This document shows, one piece after another, positions 16,360-23,945 of a stretch of DNA of 45,808 bases. Source of the DNA: CAYLHS01 sp964496205 (GTDB taxonomy: Bacteria > Actinomycetota > Acidimicrobiia > Spongiisociales > UBA4744). Both the position numbers and the translations under genes were made by a program. The first letter of the stretch is position 1; each line of letters opens with the position of its first letter. The notes under the pieces were generated by a model that did not search any database, had not been told where the DNA came from, and saw only the letters and a list, made by a program, of their open reading frames with translations. Where the stretch lies: contig CAZBXV010000013.1 in assembly GCA_964496205.1 (NCBI GenBank), positions 1-45,808 on the forward strand, read 5' to 3'.

Positions 16360-17194
16360 GGCGTCTGCCCCTGCGTCGTCGGCAAACCTTGGCCCCGGAT
16401 TCGATACGCTTGCCCTTGCCGTCGAACTTCGATGTCGCGTCACCGCCGTCGCTTCGGAGCGTTGGACGATACGTCATGCCGGTCCACACACGCCACGAGG
16501 CAAGGACGCTGTGCTGACCTCGGCAAGGGCGATCTGCGACACACCTTTGGCACTAACGGTCCACAACGAGATCCCGATCGGCCGCGGGCTCGGATCCTCC
16601 GCAGCAGCGTTCGCGGCGGGCACGGCGGCCGCCATGCTCGCGTCAGGCCGTGGGGTGGACGCTGGAGAAGTGTTCGAGATCGTTTCGCACCTCGAACACC
16701 ACCCGGACAACGCAGCCGCGACGGTGTTTGGCGGACTCGTGTCCGTCACGGCCGGCGGCGAGGTGGTGGCGCTCGACCTCAACCCGAGTCTCCGGGCCGT
16801 GATCGCGGTACCGGACAAGATGCTATCGACGACCCAGGCTCGACAGGTGCTCCCTTCAGCAATCGACCGAGCTACCGCGGTTCGCTCTATTCAACGTGTC
16901 GTGGCACTGGTTGATGGTTTGCGGACGGCGGACCCGGTGTCGCTCGACGCCGCGTCCGGAGATGAGCTCCACGAAGGTCCCCGTGCTCCGCTCAATCCCG
17001 TCGCGGAACCCCTCATCGCTGCGGCAAGAGGCGCCGGGGCGCTGTACGCATGCTGGAGCGGTGCAGGTCCGTCGATCCTTGCGCTCACCACCTCGATCGC
17101 CATCGATCCGGTCGTCGAGGCATTCAGGGGAGAGCTCGGAGGCGATGGGACGGTGATTGTGCCAAGCATCGGCGGACCAGGTCTCGAGACGTGA
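16352..17194 (+). CDS. thrB: Homoserine kinase
   Basis: GHMP-family kinase of 280 residues converting homoserine to O-phosphohomoserine in threonine synthesis. Motif 1 PASSANLGPGFDTLALAV lies near the N-terminus, the ATP loop PIGRGLGSSAAAFAAG near residue 75, HHPDNAAATVFGG near 115 and motif 3 WSGAGPSILAL near 235. The start overlaps the CDF stop by 8 bases. thrA and thrC are not nearby, so the pathway genes are dispersed. Confidence 0.92.
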   Translation: MFEASAPASSANLGPGFDTLALAVELRCRVTAVASERWTIRHAGPHTPRGKDAVLTSARAICDTPLALTVHNEIPIGRGLGSSAAAFAAGTAAAMLASGRGVDAGEVFEIVSHLEHHPDNAAATVFGGLVSVTAGGEVVALDLNPSLRAVIAVPDKMLSTTQARQVLPSAIDRATAVRSIQRVVALVDGLRTADPVSLDAASGDELHEGPRAPLNPVAEPLIAAARGAGALYACWSGAGPSILALTTSIAIDPVVEAFRGELGGDGTVIVPSIGGPGLET

Positions 17195-17195
17195 T

Positions 17196-17216
17196 CCGGT
17201 TCGGCTTGCGAACCGG
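17196..17216 (+). terminator. Hairpin after thrB
   Basis: CCGGTTCG (17196-17203) and CGAACCGG (17209-17216) form a perfect 8-bp stem with a 5-base loop, one base after the thrB stop. There is no U-tract. Confidence 0.5.
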
Positions 17217-17264
17217 GACCAAAGCGGGCAATCTGGTGGTCTCAATTCCGAAGCAGAGGTGTGG

Positions 17265-17354
17265 ATGGGTTCTCTCATCAAGAAGCGGCGCAAGAAGATG
17301 TCGAAGCACAAGTACCGCAAGCGTCGCAAGGCCAACAGGCATAAGAAGAGGTAG
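17265..17354 (+). CDS. Ribosomal mini-protein bS22 (AURKAIP1/COX24 type)
   Basis: A 29-residue protein made almost wholly of Lys and Arg, starting MGSLIKKRRKKMSKHKYRK. It matches the very short actinobacterial ribosomal protein bS22, seen near the decoding region in mycobacterial 70S structures and usually about 33 residues. AGAGGTG lies about 6 bases before ATG 17265. A strong hairpin follows directly. It is easily missed because of its size. Confidence 0.88.
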   Translation: MGSLIKKRRKKMSKHKYRKRRKANRHKKR

Positions 17355-17361
17355 CGGCGAA

Positions 17362-17384
17362 GAGGTCCGGCGGTGCCGGGCCTC
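17362..17384. terminator. Bidirectional terminator hairpin
   Basis: GAGGTCCGGC (17362-17371) pairs with GCCGGGCCTC (17375-17384), a 10-bp stem with one G-U and a 3-base loop, between the convergent bS22 and DUF5362-like genes. Confidence 0.65.
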
Positions 17385-17394
17385 ATCGCTTCTG

Positions 17395-17799
17395 CTACTC
17401 GAGGGTGATCCCGTTGCGATAGGCGGCGAGGAACGCAGCACCGAAGAGCAGGATGACCAGAACCGACAGAATGATGCCGATCAGGGCCACGATGCCGGTG
17501 ATCATGAAGTAGGTCTTCAGCTTGCTCTGCGAATCGAGGAATTGGGCAGCGTCACCCGCCTCGTGGGCGGCCTCGACCGCGTTTCCTGCTTTCCACAGAA
17601 GGACTCCGAGCCAGATCGGGAGCCACGCGAACACGATCCCGATGATTGAGAGGGCGGACAGGCCCCCGCTCACGATCGAAATGACCCCCAGCAGCTTCAT
17701 CCACCCCTTGGACTCATAGAGCGGACGAGACGCTTGGCTCACCGGTATCGAAGCGCTTGAGGTGCTCGGAGGTGGCCCGAATCCTTCCGGATAGGTCAT
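17395..17799 (-). CDS. DUF5362-like small membrane protein
   Basis: Protein of 134 residues. After a Pro/Ser-rich N-terminus come YESKGWMKLLGVISIVSGGL and a second hydrophobic stretch ending WLPIWLGVLLWKAG, then an acidic segment and a C-terminal membrane helix (MITGIVALIGIILSVLVILL). The WLPIWLGVLL block is characteristic of DUF5362; the function is unknown. ATG 17799 is chosen because GGGAG lies 7 bases upstream; a GTG at 17826 abuts the -10 box TAGCGT (17827-17832). Confidence 0.75.
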   Translation of the reverse strand: MTYPEGFGPPPSTSSASIPVSQASRPLYESKGWMKLLGVISIVSGGLSALSIIGIVFAWLPIWLGVLLWKAGNAVEAAHEAGDAAQFLDSQSKLKTYFMITGIVALIGIILSVLVILLFGAAFLAAYRNGITLE

Positions 17800-17887
17800 G
17801 GTGCTGGCTCCCTGTCGGTTGACCACACGCTAGTGCTCTGTCCACCGACGTCTGGAGAGGCGGTCAACAACTCCGGCCGGCTCCACG

Positions 17888-20047
17888 CTACGCCCGGAAC
17901 CTGCGGAGCCGAAGCGAGTTTGTCACGACCGACACGCTGGACGTGGCCATGGCCGCAGCAGCGAGCATTGGACTGATCACCCCGAACGCCGCAAGGGGGA
18001 TCATCGCTGCGTTGTAGATGAACGCCCAGAACAGGTTCTGCTTGATGGTTCTGAAGGTCGCGCGGGCCAGCCTCATCGCGACGGTTGCGAGCGCCGGGTC
18101 ACCCGACATGAGGATCACGTCGCCTGCCTCGATCGCCACATCGGTGCCTGTCCCGACGGCCGCCCCGAGGTCCGCCTGGGTGAGCGCGGGAGCGTCGTTG
18201 ATGCCATCGCCGATGAACGCGACGACGTTGCCCTCGTCCTGGAACCTCTTCACCTGGGCGACCTTGTCTGCGGGCAGTACCTCGGCGACGATATCGGTGA
18301 TCCCGAGTGCCGATCCGATCGCGTTGGCCGTCGTCGTGTTGTCTCCCGTCACCATGCCGACTCGTACACCCATCCGCTTGAGATCGGCAACCGCGTCGAT
18401 TGCGTGCACACGAAGCGTGTCGGCCACCGCGATGACCCCTCGTACCTCGCCATCCCATGCGACCATGAACGCCGTCTTGCCGGCCATCTCGAACGCCGCA
18501 GAGGCTTCGGAGTAGGAGTCGGGGACGGTGAATCCCGCATCGTCGAACATCCTTCGGCGGCCGACGGACACCTCGGTGCCGTCGATCACGCCGCGCACTC
18601 CCAAGCCCGACATGTTCTCGAAGGAATCCGGCCGAACGATATCGAGGTCCGCTGTTTCGGCGGCGAGGACGACTGCCTGACCAATCGGATGTTCCGATAC
18701 CGACTCGACAGATCCGGCCAAGCGGAGCAGCGCCGAGCGGTCACCCTGGGTGTCGATGTCCGTCACCTGCATCGCACCGTTCGTCAGCGTGCCGGTTTTG
18801 TCGAACAGAACCATGTCGACCGCCCTGGAGCGTTCGAACAGCTCAGCGCCTTTGAACACGACGCCAAGCCTTGCTCCGCGGCCGCTCCCCACCATGATGG
18901 CCGTGGGCGTTGCCAGTCCTAGGGCGCAGGGACACGCCACCACCAGTACTGCAACGCCGGTCGTGAGCGCCTGAGAGATGTCGCCGCCCGATACGAAGTA
19001 CCACGCGACGCTCGTCACAACGGCGACTCCTATCACGATTGGCACGAACACCCCGGCGACGGAGTCGGCCAGCTTCTGTACGGGGGCTTTTGTCGCCTGA
19101 GCCTCCTCGACGAGGTGGGCGATCTGAGCCAGTGCCGTCTGGGCGCCGACACGGGTCGCCTTGACAACGAGAGCGCCGTGCTGGTTGACGGTCGCCCCAA
19201 ACACCCCATCACCCACACCTTTGTCGACTGGCATCGACTCGCCGGTCAGCATGCTCTCGTCGAGAGATGAGGATCCTTCGACGATGACACCGTCCGTTGG
19301 GATCTTCTCGCCGGGGCGAACGATCAGCAGATCTTCCGGATGAACTTCTGAGACGGCAACCATGACCTCGGAGTCGTTCCGTAGTACCCGGGCCTCTTTC
19401 GCCCCGAGCTCCATGATTGTGCTGATCGCCTGTGACGCATGTCCCTTTGCTCTGGCCTCGAAGAAGCGACCGAGAAGGATGAAGGTGATGATCGCTCCGG
19501 CAGTGTCGAAAAAGAGCGGCCTTCCGGCGAAGAACGCCCACACCGAGTAGCCGTACGCGGCGGCGGTCCCGACCGACACCAGCGTGTCCATCGTCGCATC
19601 GAAGGCGCGGAGCCTCTTCAGCGTGACTCTGTGGAATTGGAGGCCGAAGTAGAACTCGACTGGTGTGATGAGGACCCACTGGAGGATCCGTGACCACTCG
19701 GTCTTGGCGGCCATGGCGAGCACTACGACAGGAATGGTGAGAGCGGCGGCTCCGAGGAAGTTTCTCCATTGGGCTCGTTCTTCCTCTGTGAACCTGGCAG
19801 TGACGTCGATCCGTTCCTGCTCGGGAACGACCTCGTGCATGTCGTAGCCGATCTTCTTCACCGCTTCGATCAGGCGAGTCGCGTCGACACCTGGCGCGGC
19901 GACAACTCTTGCCTCCGAACCTGCGAAGTTGACGACCGCTTGGTCCACGCCATCCTGCTTCGACAGGATCCGTTCGATCCTGATCGCACACGACGCGCAG
20001 GTCATCCCCTCGACGTCGAATGTACGATCAAGGGTGTCAGCGTCCAT
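17888..20047 (-). CDS. copA: Copper-exporting P1B-type ATPase
   Basis: P-type ATPase of 719 residues that pumps Cu(I) outward. An N-terminal metal-binding domain has GMTCASC (Cys17, Cys20). Then come the actuator motif LTGESMPV, the ion-binding C372-P-C374 in transmembrane helix 6, phosphorylation site D416 in DKTGTLT, the P1B signature SEHPIG and the hinge GDGINDAP near 612. ATG 20047 is chosen because the metal-binding domain begins shortly after, GAGG precedes it, and it overlaps copZ by 11 bases; the longer frame to 20083 lies inside copZ. It is the last gene of csoR-copZ-copA. Confidence 0.95.
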   Translation of the reverse strand: MDADTLDRTFDVEGMTCASCAIRIERILSKQDGVDQAVVNFAGSEARVVAAPGVDATRLIEAVKKIGYDMHEVVPEQERIDVTARFTEEERAQWRNFLGAAALTIPVVVLAMAAKTEWSRILQWVLITPVEFYFGLQFHRVTLKRLRAFDATMDTLVSVGTAAAYGYSVWAFFAGRPLFFDTAGAIITFILLGRFFEARAKGHASQAISTIMELGAKEARVLRNDSEVMVAVSEVHPEDLLIVRPGEKIPTDGVIVEGSSSLDESMLTGESMPVDKGVGDGVFGATVNQHGALVVKATRVGAQTALAQIAHLVEEAQATKAPVQKLADSVAGVFVPIVIGVAVVTSVAWYFVSGGDISQALTTGVAVLVVACPCALGLATPTAIMVGSGRGARLGVVFKGAELFERSRAVDMVLFDKTGTLTNGAMQVTDIDTQGDRSALLRLAGSVESVSEHPIGQAVVLAAETADLDIVRPDSFENMSGLGVRGVIDGTEVSVGRRRMFDDAGFTVPDSYSEASAAFEMAGKTAFMVAWDGEVRGVIAVADTLRVHAIDAVADLKRMGVRVGMVTGDNTTTANAIGSALGITDIVAEVLPADKVAQVKRFQDEGNVVAFIGDGINDAPALTQADLGAAVGTGTDVAIEAGDVILMSGDPALATVAMRLARATFRTIKQNLFWAFIYNAAMIPLAAFGVISPMLAAAAMATSSVSVVTNSLRLRRFRA

Positions 20048-20249
20048 CGACCTCGTAGCCTTGGTCTTCGATCGCCTCGACAATCGTGTCTAGGTTGGTG
20101 GTGGTCTCGTCCCAGGACACATCGACGGTCTTCTCGTCGATGTGAACCTCGACGGAGCCGACCCCATCGAGGGGGCGCACGGCACCCTCGATCGACATCT
20201 TGCAGTGGGCACAAGAGATGTCCGGAACGTTGAGGGTCAGGGTGCTCAT
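20037..20249 (-). CDS. copZ: Copper chaperone CopZ (HMA domain)
   Basis: Single heavy-metal-associated domain of 70 residues with the beta-alpha-beta pattern. The metal site is DISCAHCKMSIEGAV, with CxxC but Ser in place of the usual Thr. It passes Cu(I) to CopA and possibly CsoR. The start overlaps the csoR stop by ATGA and its end overlaps copA by 11 bases, so the three genes are translationally coupled. Confidence 0.92.
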   Translation of the reverse strand: MSTLTLNVPDISCAHCKMSIEGAVRPLDGVGSVEVHIDEKTVDVSWDETTTNLDTIVEAIEDQGYEVDGR

Positions 20250-20551
20250 AGCTCCTCCAAGTCGAGTCGAGGCGCCGGTCCGGTGACCGCTGCCGTGTAC
20301 TTCATGGTTTCCATCAATTCATCGACGATCTCCGCTGCGCGATGCTCTCGCACCGCATCGGCAACACACGTCTCCAGGTGGTTTTGGAGCACGATACGGT
20401 TCACGCGTTCCAACGATGCCTGGAGCGCAGATACCTGTTTCATCACATCGGGGCAGTAGCGGTCTGTTTCGACCATCGCGATCACGCCGTCCAGGTGGCC
20501 GCGAACGGTCTTGAGGCGAACCAGGGCGTTGCGCTTGTGTTCTTCTTTCAT
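20246..20551 (-). CDS. csoR: Copper-sensing repressor CsoR
   Basis: All-helical repressor of 101 residues. Cys33, His58 and Cys62 match the Cu(I) ligands C-H-C of Mycobacterium tuberculosis CsoR (C36, H61, C65), in RYCPDV and QNHLETC. When copper binds, such proteins leave their operator and the efflux genes are expressed. ATG 20551 is chosen over an upstream start at 20599 because TATACT lies 8 bases before it and the protein then begins at the conserved first helix. The operator dyad lies immediately upstream, so autoregulation is expected. Confidence 0.93.
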   Translation of the reverse strand: MKEEHKRNALVRLKTVRGHLDGVIAMVETDRYCPDVMKQVSALQASLERVNRIVLQNHLETCVADAVREHRAAEIVDELMETMKYTAAVTGPAPRLDLEEL

Positions 20552-20559
20552 ACCATCAC

Positions 20560-20583
20560 AGTATACCCCACCCGGGGTGGGGT
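20560..20583 (-). promoter_or_regulatory. csoR promoter and CsoR operator
   Basis: TATACT (minus strand, 20560-20565) is the -10 box, 8 bases before the csoR ATG. It touches a perfect dyad ACCCCACCC-G-GGGTGGGGT at 20565-20583, the C-run/G-run type bound by CsoR. The dyad fills the spacer up to the expected -35 region, so binding would block RNA polymerase. Confidence 0.75.
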
Positions 20584-20602
20584 GGGTAGAGAACTTCATG
20601 GA

Positions 20603-20632
20603 GAGGCCCCGGAGAGGGGGTTCCGGGGCCTC
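20603..20632 (-). terminator. Hairpin between the zinc-ribbon gene and csoR
   Basis: GAGGCCCCGGA (20603-20613) and TCCGGGGCCTC (20622-20632) form a perfect 11-bp stem with an 8-base loop. It lies downstream of the zinc-ribbon gene and should insulate the csoR promoter. Confidence 0.6.
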
Positions 20633-20686
20633 GTGGTCGGCGTCTCATGGAGGGGGAGATTGGGACGCCGTGATCTTTGTCGCTGC

Positions 20687-20881
20687 TCACGTACCTTCGG
20701 GAACGACCCTTCCGCGAACTCGAGGGAACCGAACCGGGGCGTGGGCGTAGCAGTACTCGCGACGGTTGTACTGCGAGAGCTTGGTGTTGCAGCCCTTCTG
20801 GACGCACACTCGATCGTCCCCGTACTTGCGGGATGGTCTCAAACCGCCCTTCAGTCGGGCGCCTTTCAGTGTGTCTGCCAT
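20687..20881 (-). CDS. Small zinc-ribbon-like protein
   Basis: Protein of 64 residues: a basic N-terminus (MADTLKGARLKGGLRPSRKY), then VCVQKGCNTKLS and REYCYAHAP, giving Cys-x4-Cys...Cys-x2-His, a likely zinc knuckle, and a basic tail. The function is unknown; binding to nucleic acid or the ribosome is only a guess from charge. ATG 20881 has GGAGGG about 6 bases upstream; the longer frame from 20947 lacks such a site. A -10 box TAGGGT lies at 20919-20924 (minus strand). Confidence 0.65.
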   Translation of the reverse strand: MADTLKGARLKGGLRPSRKYGDDRVCVQKGCNTKLSQYNRREYCYAHAPVRFPRVRGRVVPEGT

Positions 20882-21200
20882 CTTGCCCTCCGTCTCTTTG
20901 ATCGGGCCGTGTCGGGGTACCCTACCCGGACCGAACAGGAATTGCACCTATTTCTATGTTGGTAATGGTGTATTTGTATTCCCGGTACTCCGATCTGTCA
21001 AGCAGTGTGCGTGATGAAGCTGAACGGGGAGTGAACGGGTCCTAAAGAAATCATGAGAATCAGAAGTGCCTGAACCTTGCTTCAGGACCCGTCTTCGGTA
21101 GGAACACGCCCTGTGGTCTCGTTGTGACGGTGACCCTCTTTCGATTGATGACTGACGACTGGGGACCGGCTCGCGGAGCGAGGCCACTACCGTGCCTGCC
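20882..21200. other. Non-coding divergent region with an AT-rich island and nested stems
   Basis: About 320 bases without a recognised gene. A clearly AT-rich island spans about 20938-20982. Then ACGGGTCCT (21035-21043) pairs with AGGACCCGT (21084-21092), enclosing CCTGAA/TTCAGG (21069-21086, partly overlapping). A GATGACTGACGACTG repeat fragment lies near 21147-21161. The region carries the zinc-ribbon promoter leftward and the SDR promoter (TACCGT, 21188-21193) rightward. Confidence 0.5.
21188..21193 (+). promoter_or_regulatory. Leaderless -10 box of the SDR gene
   Basis: TACCGT, 7 bases before ATG 21201. A GTG at 21192 overlaps the box and is therefore not the start. Confidence 0.5.
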
Positions 21201-21968
21201 ATGGATACCGGACTTCGAAACAGCGGCGTTGTTGTCACAGGGGGCGCAGGCGGCATCGGATCTGCCGTGGTCAGAGCGTTTGCGCAGGAGGGTGCACGGG
21301 TGGCTGTGCACTACCGAACGTCTCGGGATCGGGCCGAGCGTCTCGCCAACGAGGTCGGTGGTGTTGCATTGCCGGCGGATCTGACGGTGGAAGAGGAGGC
21401 CGACGGCCTGATTCCCGCCGCTGTTCATGCGCTCGGTCGAGTGGATGTCTGTGTCGCAAATGCCGGAGTCTGGCCCTCGGAGGACCTTCCGCTCTGGAAA
21501 CTGCCACTCGATCGGTGGGAAGCAACCCTCAGGCAGAATCTCACTGCGACCTTCCTCACTGCTCGGTCCTTTCTCCGTCACGCAGCCTCGACGAGATCCG
21601 GCAGCCTCGTGATGATTGGATCGACGGCCGGTGTATTCGGTGAAGCCGGTCACATCGACTACGCAGCCGCGAAAGGGGGCATTCTGACCGGGTTGCTGCT
21701 CAGCGCGAAGAATGAAGCCGCTCGGATCGGGGTTCGGGTCAATGCTGTTGCGCCGGGGTGGACGGTGACGCCGATGACCACGCAAGCGCGCAAAGACCCG
21801 GCGTTGGAGCGGCGCGTCACGGCAACCATGGCGCTCAAGAAGATGGGAACCCCGGAGGACGTGGCATTTCAGGTGGTGCTGCTCGCCTCCGACCGCCTGT
21901 CTGGACACGTGACAGGACAGGTCGTTGTGGTGGCCGGTGGCATGGAGGGCCGGCTCCTTCAGGAGTAG
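21201..21968 (+). CDS. Short-chain dehydrogenase/reductase
   Basis: SDR oxidoreductase of 255 residues. The dinucleotide-binding motif is TGGAGGIG near the N-terminus, then VANAG, the catalytic Ser in MIGSTAG, and Tyr/Lys in DYAAAKGG. The VAPGWTVTPM segment and GHVTGQVVVVAGG end fit the FabG-like branch. Cofactor and substrate are not certain; the Arg residues after the second strand (HYRTSRDRAE) suggest NADPH. The stop overlaps the convergent amidohydrolase by 10 bases. Confidence 0.88.
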   Translation: MDTGLRNSGVVVTGGAGGIGSAVVRAFAQEGARVAVHYRTSRDRAERLANEVGGVALPADLTVEEEADGLIPAAVHALGRVDVCVANAGVWPSEDLPLWKLPLDRWEATLRQNLTATFLTARSFLRHAASTRSGSLVMIGSTAGVFGEAGHIDYAAAKGGILTGLLLSAKNEAARIGVRVNAVAPGWTVTPMTTQARKDPALERRVTATMALKKMGTPEDVAFQVVLLASDRLSGHVTGQVVVVAGGMEGRLLQE

Positions 21969-23431
21969 GAGCCAACCTCGCTGCCGCCTACCCACGTTGA
22001 CATCACGTTGGTGGCACGGACAAGAGCGGGTGAGGACAACACCGGATCGCGATCCACGACCACGAAGTCTGCAGGAGACCCGGGCTCGAGGGGTGGTGGC
22101 TCTCCAAGCGAGCGGGCACCGCCACTCGTGAACAGCTCGAAGGCCTGCTGAGCGGTCAGGGCCTCCTCGGTGTGGAAGCCGTTTCGATCTCGTGCCGCCG
22201 CCATGCCGAGGAACGGGTCCGGTGACTCGACCGGCGCGTCCGATCCCCCGCAGAGAGGGACTCCGCCGTCGACCATGGATGCGAACCGGTATGCACGCGC
22301 GGCGCGATCCTCGCCGAGCCGAGATGGCAGCCACGGTGCGTCAGTCGGCACGAACGCTGGTTGAACGCAAGCAGTCACGCCCAGTTTGGCCATCCGGCGG
22401 AGGCTGATGTCCGGGAGGATCGATGCGTGTTCGATGCGGAGTCGGCCAGGGTCGGCACCCTCGCCGATGAGTGCTTCGAACAGATCGAGGACCCGCTCGA
22501 CTGCGAGATCTCCGATTGCGTGGACTGCCACAAGACCGTCGCGGTCGAGTGCGAATCGGGCCTTGGCGGGTGACAGGTTGAGTCGCAGAATCCCCGAGTT
22601 GCCGGGATCGTCGTCGTAGGGACGTGTCAGCGCGGCGGTTCTCGCGCCGAGGCTGCCGTCTGCGAAGGCTTTGAGGCCGGCAAACCGCAGGCGCTGTGAG
22701 GTCAGCCGACCGATCCCCACGGGCTCCTCCAGAATCGCGTGGACTCGCAGAGGGAGATCGTCAGCCGCTTCGATGATTGGATCTATCGGTTCCGACCATG
22801 ACGATGTGATGACGGCACCGATAGATGTGATTCCGAGGCGTGTCAACCGGGTGAGCGCCGAGAGGAGCTGCACTCGGGTGACCGATGGCATCTCGAGTCG
22901 AGACGTGACCGCGGCAATCGCCGTCTCCCGCAGGATGCCGTTTGGTGTCCCGTCCGAGTTCCGATCAAAACTCCCACCCGGGGGATCGAGCACGTCAGGT
23001 CCGATCCCGGCGGCGACGAGCGCAGCCGTGTTGGCGATTGCGACATGACCGCAGATTCTGAACAACACCACCGGCCTGTCGACCACGTCCAGGTCATCTC
23101 GTGTCGGCAGCCGGCCTTCGGCCAGTGTCCGCTCATCCAGCCCGCTCCCCATGGTGACCCCGGGCGCGTCGGGCAACCGCTGCTGGAGATCCCGGATGGT
23201 GGTCATGTTGGAGAGAAGCATTCCGCCCGATGCGAGGGCAAGCGGATGCAGGTGAGCGTCCCGCAATCCCGGAATGATCACAGCGTCAGGGAATCGGGTG
23301 ATCCGGAGATCGTGAGACTGAAGCTGAGCAGCTTCGCCGACTTCGAGGATTGTGCCATCTTCGATCAGCAGCGCATTCCCGGCGATGCCGGCAGGCGTAC
23401 GAACAGAGTCGGCGACGATCAGTCGTTTCAA
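21959..23431 (-). CDS. YtcJ-like amidohydrolase
   Basis: Metal-dependent hydrolase of 490 residues. The metal motif DAHLHP lies near residue 58, HAIGDLAVERVLDLFEA near 310, RIEHASILPD near 340 and CGGSDAPVESPDPFLGM near 405, as in the YtcJ/NfdA group acting on exocyclic amides; it is slightly shorter than the usual 520-550 residues. The substrate is unknown. The start is TTG at 23431, overlapping the nitroreductase stop (TTGA), so translational coupling is likely. It is the third gene of the IMPase-nitroreductase-amidohydrolase unit. Confidence 0.85.
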   Translation of the reverse strand: MKRLIVADSVRTPAGIAGNALLIEDGTILEVGEAAQLQSHDLRITRFPDAVIIPGLRDAHLHPLALASGGMLLSNMTTIRDLQQRLPDAPGVTMGSGLDERTLAEGRLPTRDDLDVVDRPVVLFRICGHVAIANTAALVAAGIGPDVLDPPGGSFDRNSDGTPNGILRETAIAAVTSRLEMPSVTRVQLLSALTRLTRLGITSIGAVITSSWSEPIDPIIEAADDLPLRVHAILEEPVGIGRLTSQRLRFAGLKAFADGSLGARTAALTRPYDDDPGNSGILRLNLSPAKARFALDRDGLVAVHAIGDLAVERVLDLFEALIGEGADPGRLRIEHASILPDISLRRMAKLGVTACVQPAFVPTDAPWLPSRLGEDRAARAYRFASMVDGGVPLCGGSDAPVESPDPFLGMAAARDRNGFHTEEALTAQQAFELFTSGGARSLGEPPPLEPGSPADFVVVDRDPVLSSPALVRATNVMSTWVGGSEVGSYS

Positions 23432-23934
23432 GCGGGCAACTCCCGCACGATCTCATCGAGGGGTTTGCGTCCTCCGTAGGGACGTCGGGCACGTGAGGAC
23501 CTCTCGGCCTCGCCGTCCTCGTAGCCGAACGCAACCACGTAGCGACACGTGTAGCTGTCGGCCAGCTTCAACACTTCGCGAGCGCACACCCCATCGTGGA
23601 GTGTTACGGGGCACGATCCGATGCCGAGGGCCGCCGCCGCGAGCATCATGTTCTGAGCGACCCGACCTATGTCGAACTCATATCCGTCGGGAAGGCGCAC
23701 AAGCGCGATGCCGAGGGTCGCGTTGACGAGAGGGGAGGTGAAGTTGCCGCACGCGGCCACTGCCTGGCGGGCTTCCGCTTCACGGAGAAGAACGAACGAC
23801 CAACGTTGCGTGTTCTTCGAACTCCCGGTCCAGCGCCCGGCCTCGAGGATTCGCTCGAGGTCGCTTTCTGGGATTGGGGTTCCCGTGAAGTGTCGAACGA
23901 CTCTGAGACCCTTGACGAGGTCGTACGGTTCCAT
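23428..23934 (-). CDS. Nitroreductase-family flavoprotein
   Basis: Compact nitroreductase of 168 residues that should bind FMN. VVRHFTGTPIPESDLERIL and GRWTGSSKNTQRWSFVLL at the N-terminus, and IGRVAQNMMLAAAALGIGSC in the middle, are typical; the C-terminal YGGRKPLDEIV matches the common (G)GRKPLDEVV ending. The physiological substrate is unknown. GAGGAG lies about 7 bases before ATG 23934, 11 bases after the IMPase gene. Confidence 0.88.
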   Translation of the reverse strand: MEPYDLVKGLRVVRHFTGTPIPESDLERILEAGRWTGSSKNTQRWSFVLLREAEARQAVAACGNFTSPLVNATLGIALVRLPDGYEFDIGRVAQNMMLAAAALGIGSCPVTLHDGVCAREVLKLADSYTCRYVVAFGYEDGEAERSSRARRPYGGRKPLDEIVRELPA

Positions 23935-23945
23935 TGCGTGCTCCT

